Source: Myxococcales bacterium UBA5297 (GTDB taxonomy: Bacteria; Myxococcota; Myxococcia; Myxococcales; UBA5297). From it: 18,361 nt of DNA. A model generated the notes under the pieces. It worked only from the letters and a program-made list of their open reading frames with translations, did no database searches and was not told where the DNA came from. Of this stretch, positions 14,246 to 18,361 are shown piece after piece; within the stretch, counting starts at the first letter, position 1, and each line of letters begins with the position of its first letter. Made by a program: the position numbers and the translations under genes. The stretch is from positions 15,044 to 33,404 of the forward strand of contig DHSB01000020.1 of NCBI GenBank assembly GCA_002408385.1. Direction: 5' to 3'.

Positions 14246-16180
14246 ATGGACATCTTTGAATCGTCGAGCTCCAGCCTTCAGCGCAACCGATCTTTGGTAA
14301 AGCTTGCCCGCCCGATAGGTGGGGTCGCCCTACGCCTCGTGCTCGTTCTCCTCGCCGCGGCTGCCGGCACCGTCGCCTGCGAGGTGCTCATCCGGTACGC
14401 GGTCGACGGCAGCCTCGGCAGGCTCCAGTTCCTGCAGGTCCCGCCTGTCTTTGTGGCGACAGGCGCAGTCGCCGCGGTCATCGGCTTCGTCTACGGGCTC
14501 TCGAACCGGCTGCTGCTCGCCTGCACCTTCGGCTGGGGCGTCCTCGCCTTCATCGGTGCCTCCCACGTCAACAAGTCTCGGGTGCTCGACAGGCCTTTGG
14601 CGCCATGGGACCTGCTCGAGTGGCGACAGATCTTCGCGCTGCTCGGCTCGGTGGCCTCCGGAAACGAGTGGACTTTCGTCTTCGGAGCGCTCGGGGCGCT
14701 GGTGATCCTCGTGCTCTTCGTCGTCTCGATGAGGCGACGCCCGCTGCTGCCCCTGCACTGGTGCATGCGCCTGCTCTCCGTGATCCTGGCGGCCGGCTAC
14801 CTCACCGCAGTCGTCGGCTATCGGCACCCGGAGGTCGCGCCGTACTTCTCTAGGCTCAAGATTACGAACCTGGTGTGGGAGCCCAAGGAGAACATCGTTC
14901 GCAACGGCCTCATCTTGTCGCTGCTGATGAACACCCGGGCCCTGCTCGTGCACCACTCCGGGTATTCAAAGAAGGCGGTCGAGACAGCGATCGCGCCCTA
15001 CCGAGACCGGATCTCGAGCGCGCCAGAGGAGGCTCCCGACATCATCGTCTATATGGGCGAGGCGCTCTGGGACCCGACGAAGCTCGGCGTGCGCTTCAGC
15101 ACCGATCCCATGCCGAACCTGCGCCGGCTGATGGCCGAACACCTGTCCGGCTCGCTGATTTCACCGGCCTACGGCGGCGGCACCTCGAACGTGGAGTTCG
15201 AGGTCCTCACCGGGATCCCGATGGCGATGCTGCCCTCCGGCTCAGTTCCGTACCAGAGCTACGTCAAAGAGCCGCTCGAGGCGCTGCCGTCGATCCTCAA
15301 GGGCCACGGCTATCGCACCGTCGCCGTCCACACCTTCCATCGTTGGTTCTGGTCCCGCGACGAGGTCTACCCACGCTTGGGCTTCGACAGGTTCATCGCT
15401 CTCGACGAGTTCCCGAACATCGCCTGCGAAGGCCCCTACCCTTCGGACGAGCCGCTGGTCGACCGGGTCATCGAGCAGGTGAAGGAGGACCCGTCGCGGC
15501 CGCTGTTTCTCTTCGCCATCTCGATGGTGACGCACGGGCCCTATCAGTACGAACGCTCGAAAACTCCGGAAGTGACCGTCCTCGACTCGCTTTCCGAGCC
15601 GACCGTCCACGACCTCGAGAACTACGCGAGCGCCCTCTTCCGGGCCGACAAGGCGCTCGGCCGGCTCGTGGATTTCCTCGCGTCCCGGGAGCGCAAGACG
15701 CTGCTCGTCGTCTTTGGCGACCACCTGCCTTCGCTCGGCGCGAACCTCTCGGTCTTCACAGAGACGGGCTTCATCTCGCAGCCGCAGACCCGCGAGGACT
15801 GGCGAAGGATGGCGACGGTGCCGCTCGCCCTCTGGACCAACTACCCGACGCCCAAGCGCGACGTCGAGAGCGGCATGCCCTTTCTTTCCTTGGAGATCTT
15901 GCGCAGCGCCGGGTTCAATCCCCCGGGCTACTTCGCCTTCCTCGACAGCCTGTCCAAGAGGATAGTGGGCTTGCGCCCGGACTTCGTGGTGACGGCCGAC
16001 GGCACGGTCCTTGTTCAGCGTTCCGAGAGCCTTCCCGCAGGTCTTCGGCGCGACCTCGACCAGATGTACCTGCTCGGCTTCGACCGGCTGCTCGGAAAGA
16101 ACCATGCCGCCGGGGTTGCCCCGAACCCCACCGGCTTCGCCGACAGCGCCGCGGCCTTGCCGGAACAGTTGGGCGAGTAA
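14246..16180 (+). CDS. LTA synthase-like phosphoglycerol transferase (alkaline phosphatase fold), membrane-anchored
   Basis: A 644-aa protein. Five transmembrane helices lie at about 27-49, 65-85, 89-106, 143-162 and 173-192. An extracytoplasmic sulfatase-like domain follows at about 255-560. Catalytic features of the LtaS/OpgB family are visible: metal-ligand Glu272 (VYMGEALWD), nucleophile Thr313 (YGGGTSNVEFEVLTG), His430 (VTHGPY) and Asp492-His493 (FGDHLPSLG). Such enzymes move phosphoglycerol (or phosphoethanolamine) headgroups onto envelope glycans or lipids. In a Gram-negative cell this more likely means periplasmic glucan or lipopolysaccharide-like acceptors than lipoteichoic acid. The nucleophile is Thr, so this is not a substrate for the sulfatase maturase upstream. 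I chose the ATG at 14246 because of AGAGGA 9 bases upstream and the onset of the membrane region. The C-terminal ~80 residues are variable. It is probably transcribed alone. Confidence 0.9.
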   Translation: MDIFESSSSSLQRNRSLVKLARPIGGVALRLVLVLLAAAAGTVACEVLIRYAVDGSLGRLQFLQVPPVFVATGAVAAVIGFVYGLSNRLLLACTFGWGVLAFIGASHVNKSRVLDRPLAPWDLLEWRQIFALLGSVASGNEWTFVFGALGALVILVLFVVSMRRRPLLPLHWCMRLLSVILAAGYLTAVVGYRHPEVAPYFSRLKITNLVWEPKENIVRNGLILSLLMNTRALLVHHSGYSKKAVETAIAPYRDRISSAPEEAPDIIVYMGEALWDPTKLGVRFSTDPMPNLRRLMAEHLSGSLISPAYGGGTSNVEFEVLTGIPMAMLPSGSVPYQSYVKEPLEALPSILKGHGYRTVAVHTFHRWFWSRDEVYPRLGFDRFIALDEFPNIACEGPYPSDEPLVDRVIEQVKEDPSRPLFLFAISMVTHGPYQYERSKTPEVTVLDSLSEPTVHDLENYASALFRADKALGRLVDFLASRERKTLLVVFGDHLPSLGANLSVFTETGFISQPQTREDWRRMATVPLALWTNYPTPKRDVESGMPFLSLEILRSAGFNPPGYFAFLDSLSKRIVGLRPDFVVTADGTVLVQRSESLPAGLRRDLDQMYLLGFDRLLGKNHAAGVAPNPTGFADSAAALPEQLGE

Positions 16181-16328
16181 GGCGCGCTGGCGGGGCGGCC
16201 TCGGGAATCGATGGTGGAGCCTCGGCTGCGCCGCCTGCTCGTGCCCCGACAGAAGGCCCAGGCGCTCGTGGCTCGTCCGCGGGTCTCCTCGCGACGGAAG
16301 TCGCCGCGCGAGGCCCCGGTCCCCTCGG

Positions 16329-16380
16329 GCGCAGGCCGATGAGGCGCGAGGAGAAAAAGTCGAGAGGACCTTCGATTCCG
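16329..16380 (+). repeat. Dispersed ~50-nt repeat, copy A
   Basis: It starts GCGCAGGCCGATGAGGCGCG and ends AAGTCGAGAGGACCTTCG plus ATTCCG. The 24-base end differs from copy B (16937-16986) at three positions, and both begin with GCGCAGGCCG. Both lie in the same non-coding region. Confidence 0.55.
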
Positions 16381-16708
16381 CCCCCGGCGCTGCCGCGGCG
16401 AGCCCAGCGCTCGGGGCTGAACGGGAGGGAGGAGACGGCCCCGTCACATCGTCACCCCGCGCTCTGCACCGGGGCCTCGCCCGGCTGCAGTCTCCTGAGC
16501 GAAGAGCGGACTCGACGCTGAGCGCGCGCAAGCAAGTGGAAGTCCCCTCGCCCACGCTTGCGCGGGCGAAGAAGGGATCCAGGCGAGAATCTGAGCAGAC
16601 TCGCAAGAAATCGGCCGTCTGGCTGACCTTGGGCCTGTGGCCTAAGGACTCGAGCCATCCGGCCAGCACAGACGCTGGACCCTCTTGGTTCCGGCTTGGC
16701 CGGCTCAA

Positions 16709-16763
16709 GAGGTGTCGGGAAATCTTCCGAGGCCGATTGCCGCGAGGCGGGGACCGCCGCCGT
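16709..16763. repeat. Dispersed 55-nt repeat, copy 2
   Basis: It starts GAGGTGTCGGGAAATCTTCC and ends ACCGCCGCCGT, matching 10644-10698 at both ends and in total length. The conserved ends with a variable centre suggest a small palindromic or mobile-derived element and not a gene. Confidence 0.55.
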
Positions 16764-16936
16764 CGCGGCGTGCGTGTGCGGATGAAAATGAGGCGCTGAA
16801 GCGAGGCTGAGAAGAATCACTCGCCAGACCTTCAGCGGGGAGGGAAGGCTGGCCGCAATCGGTCGATGAGAGGCCTCCTATCGGCTCGACGCTCGTGCGC
16901 GAACCTCGACCGAGTATCGGTGGCCTTTGGTTGGGA

Positions 16937-16986
16937 GCGCAGGCCGCAAGTGGCGAGGCAGCAAGTCGAGAGGCCCCTCGATTTCG
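16937..16986 (+). repeat. Dispersed ~50-nt repeat, copy B
   Basis: It starts GCGCAGGCCGCAAGTGGCGA and ends AAGTCGAGAGGCCCCTCG plus ATTTCG. It is a direct copy of 16329-16380, and its core recurs inverted at 18065-18078. A GGTCGGGCCTGACC hairpin follows immediately. Confidence 0.55.
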
Positions 16987-17225
16987 GTCGGGCCTGACCG
17001 ATTAGCCGCCTCGTCGGTTTGGAGCTGCGCGAGAGCTCAGCCGCAGCTTCATTGTCTGCCTGGCTTCGCCCGCGCGCTCCGACTGCCCTTGCCTCAGGCA
17101 GGGGCACACGGGCCTGAGGAGCACGCCTTCCGCCGCGGCCGAACAGCGTCCATTTTCAAACCGAGACATGGTGGGGATCGGTGTCCGCGAAGCAGGAGGG
17201 CACCTGGAATCGAGGGGGCGGGCTG

Positions 17226-17363
17226 ATGCCCAGGCGCGAATTCGACAAGGAGAAGCATCACGGCCAGATGACCGTGCGGCAGGCGGGCGAACGGGTGCGA
17301 CAGCTCATTGAAGCCGGCAAAGTGAAGGAGCAAGAGGAAAAAAAGGAGCAAGAGAAGAAGTAG
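17226..17363 (+). CDS. Small charged KGG-like stress/hydrophilin peptide
   Basis: A 45-aa peptide beginning MPRREFDKEKHHGQ, then TVRQAGERVRQLIEAGK, then a Lys/Glu tail. It resembles short hydrophilic KGG/Em-like proteins whose core is usually TVREAG-x-KGG-x-VR-x-LI-x-GK. The KGG tripeptide is absent here, as if a few residues had been deleted. I chose the ATG at 17226 because of GAGGGGGCG just upstream; a GTG at 17181 would add 15 residues. The DUF5335 gene follows after 57 bases, likely in one transcript. A role in desiccation or general stress is guessed from the family. The ORF is too short for certainty. Confidence 0.6.
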   Translation: MPRREFDKEKHHGQMTVRQAGERVRQLIEAGKVKEQEEKKEQEKK

Positions 17364-17420
17364 GCGTCCTCCTCTCCCGGCGCAGCCGGACGGAGGCCGC
17401 CAGACGGAAGGAGGAAAGCG

Positions 17421-17792
17421 ATGCTAGAGCTCAACAAGCGTGAGATTCCGTCGAACGAATGGCCAGAGTTCTTCGACCAGTTCAGCAAGGACCACCTCGG
17501 CGCCCTCGTCGACATCGAGACGAGGGCGGACGGGCAGCACCAGTTGCAGGCGAGCTCGATGCCGCTCGAGGGCATCACCGGCGACTTCGAGGGGACCCGC
17601 AGTCCAGCCGTCGAGGTGATCGTGGGGACGGAGACCGACCGGGGCCTGACCCGCATCATCCACAACCCGAGCAAGGTGCTGGTCGCGGTGCGCGACGGGG
17701 TCGAGGAGGTCTTGGAGATCGACTCGGAGGATGAGGGGCCGACGCTGCTGCACTTCAAGAGCGGGCCGAACCCCAGTCTCGTGAAGAAGTAG
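17421..17792 (+). CDS. DUF5335 family protein
   Basis: A 123-aa soluble protein starting MLELNKREIPSNEWPEFFDQ. An excellent RBS (AAGGAGG at 17408-17414, 6 bases before the ATG) fixes the start. It matches my memory of DUF5335: an IP-x-x-EW-x-x-F-x-x-FS start, a central MPLEGITGD, a VEVIVG strand, an IHNP-type segment, and a final ALEIES-like stretch (here VLEIDSEDEGPTLLHF). Length is typical. There is no signal peptide or catalytic motif. The family's function is unknown; members are often found near stress-related or host-association genes. It probably shares a transcript with the small peptide upstream. Confidence 0.82.
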   Translation: MLELNKREIPSNEWPEFFDQFSKDHLGALVDIETRADGQHQLQASSMPLEGITGDFEGTRSPAVEVIVGTETDRGLTRIIHNPSKVLVAVRDGVEEVLEIDSEDEGPTLLHFKSGPNPSLVKK

Positions 17793-18243
17793 CCCACGGA
17801 CGATGGCGGCAAAGGCCAGCGAGGGCATGGTGCCTTCGGCTGGCCACGCCGTCCTTGCTTCAAGGGCCCGAGGGAGTGAGGTCGCCCCGGAAGCGCGCCC
17901 ACTGGTCGTCGGCGCGCGCTCGCTGGCGAGGCTGGTGCCCTGAAAAAGTGCCGAAGAGTGCTTCGAGCGATAGCCGGTCAGCCCAAAGTCCCTGCGGCAC
18001 CCTCGGCGCAGGCCGAAGGACAAGGCCTCCGGCGTTCGCGTTTCCTTGGGGAGAGTCTACGCTCGGGCCTCTCGACTTCGCTCGAGCCGATCGGAGGGGG
18101 CCTGACCGAGGTTAGGGGGTTTCGCGACAGAGCTTGAGCGGCCCTCGGGCGGCCGGGCTCGGCGCGGCCGGCACTCGCGGCGAGGGCTCTTCATCAGAAG
18201 ACCCGGCATCGAGAGGTGCGACGAGGGGAATCGCCCCGGGGGC
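17793..18243. other. 450-base non-coding gap
   Basis: No RBS-supported or recognisable ORF is seen. The gap includes a GCGCAGGCC half-copy at about 18006 and the inverted repeat core at 18065-18078. It separates the DUF5335 gene from a convergent gene entering from the right edge. Confidence 0.5.
18065..18078 (-). repeat. Inverted copy of the dispersed repeat core
   Basis: GGGCCTCTCGACTT is the exact reverse complement of AAGTCGAGAGGCCC in copy B (16963-16976). A GGGCCTGACCGA-like stretch occurs nearby in both places (GGGGGCCTGACCGAGG here), supporting a shared element. Confidence 0.45.
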
Positions 18244-18361
18244 CTAGCGGATCCTCCGCCGTGCTCTGCGAGGCGGCTGCGCTCGACGACCGAGCGCCTC
18301 CATCGCGCGCCGATACCAGGGGGCGAGCTCCGGGTCGGCCCAACCCGAGTTTGACAGTCGT
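18244..18361 (-). CDS. C-terminal end of an unrecognised protein (partial, runs off the right edge)
   Basis: The minus-strand frame from the window edge to TAG at 18246-18244 gives 38 residues, including WADPELAPWYRRAMEALG and then a basic tail (RRARRRIR). The amphipathic, Trp/Glu/Ala-rich composition looks like a true protein C-terminus, unlike the other two frames. Too little is present to name a family. The gene converges on the DUF5335 operon. Confidence 0.5.
   Translation of the reverse strand, partial: RLSNSGWADPELAPWYRRAMEALGRRAQPPRRARRRIR

Larger units (their letters stand above)
16181..17225. other. About 1 kb without a recognisable gene; dispersed repeats
   Basis: All frames here are Arg/Ser/Pro-rich with no domain or RBS-supported start. 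The stretch contains two direct copies of a ~50-base element (16329-16380 and 16937-16986) and the second copy of the 55-nt repeat (16709-16763). CGGTC...GACCG at about 16987-17003 makes a small hairpin after the second copy. It could be decayed mobile or repeat DNA, or hold an unrecognised small RNA; neither is demonstrated. Confidence 0.5.

Noticed and set aside
14875..16521. 548-codon plus-strand frame overlapping the phosphoglycerol transferase
   Set aside because: It is an alternative frame of the transferase with Arg/Pro-rich translation and no start signal.
16011..16799. 262-codon plus-strand frame after the transferase
   Set aside because: It starts inside the transferase in another frame and is Arg/Ser-rich with no recognisable feature.

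Overview
The window is a high-GC (by eye about two-thirds or more G+C) piece of chromosome from a Gram-negative bacterium. A Myxococcota or related deltaproteobacterial-type host is my best guess. It rests on the PilZ-rich response regulator, the outer-membrane and lipoprotein genes, long intergenic stretches full of small repeats, and a KGG-like stress peptide next to a DUF5335 protein. No rRNA, tRNA, CRISPR, transposase or phage gene was seen.

Layout. (1) 77-922, minus: a damaged outer-membrane transporter gene with one in-frame amber codon just after the signal peptide and a C-terminus that no longer fits its family. (2) 1374-6341, plus: a metabolic cassette of a large cytoplasmic-looking Cys-type sulfatase, a bile acid:sodium symporter-family (SBF) carrier, and a radical SAM anaerobic sulfatase-maturating enzyme (anSME). 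(3) 6342-7516: mostly non-coding, with five 41-42 nt tandem repeats and one doubtful minus-strand ORF. (4) 7517-10522, minus: a large polytopic M48 metalloprotease with a long C-terminal extension. (5) 10523-11073: a 22-nt tandem repeat, one copy of a dispersed 55-nt repeat, and a strong terminator hairpin. (6) 11074-12099, minus: a lipoprotein made of three related Cys-containing domains. (7) 12510-13991, plus: a REC-PilZ-pseudoREC-PilZ response regulator. (8) 14246-16180, plus: an LtaS/OpgB-type phosphoglycerol (alkaline-phosphatase fold) transferase. (9) 16181-17225: about 1 kb with no gene but dispersed repeats. (10) 17226-17792, plus: a 45-aa charged peptide and a DUF5335 protein. (11) 17793-18243 is non-coding, and the window ends in the C-terminus of an unrecognised minus-strand gene.

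How the genes work together. The clearest functional unit is 1374-6341. The sulfatase carries the CxPxR formylglycine site and has no signal peptide. The next gene is an SLC10/SBF-type carrier, a family known to move bile acids and, in mammals, steroid sulfates. The third gene would convert the sulfatase cysteine to formylglycine without oxygen. Together they suggest uptake of a sulfated organic anion followed by desulfation inside the cell. The rest looks like envelope maintenance, c-di-GMP signalling and stress genes, without an obvious shared pathway. The most unusual non-coding signals are the two helically phased tandem repeat arrays (41-42 nt and 22 nt units) and two families of dispersed intergenic repeats.
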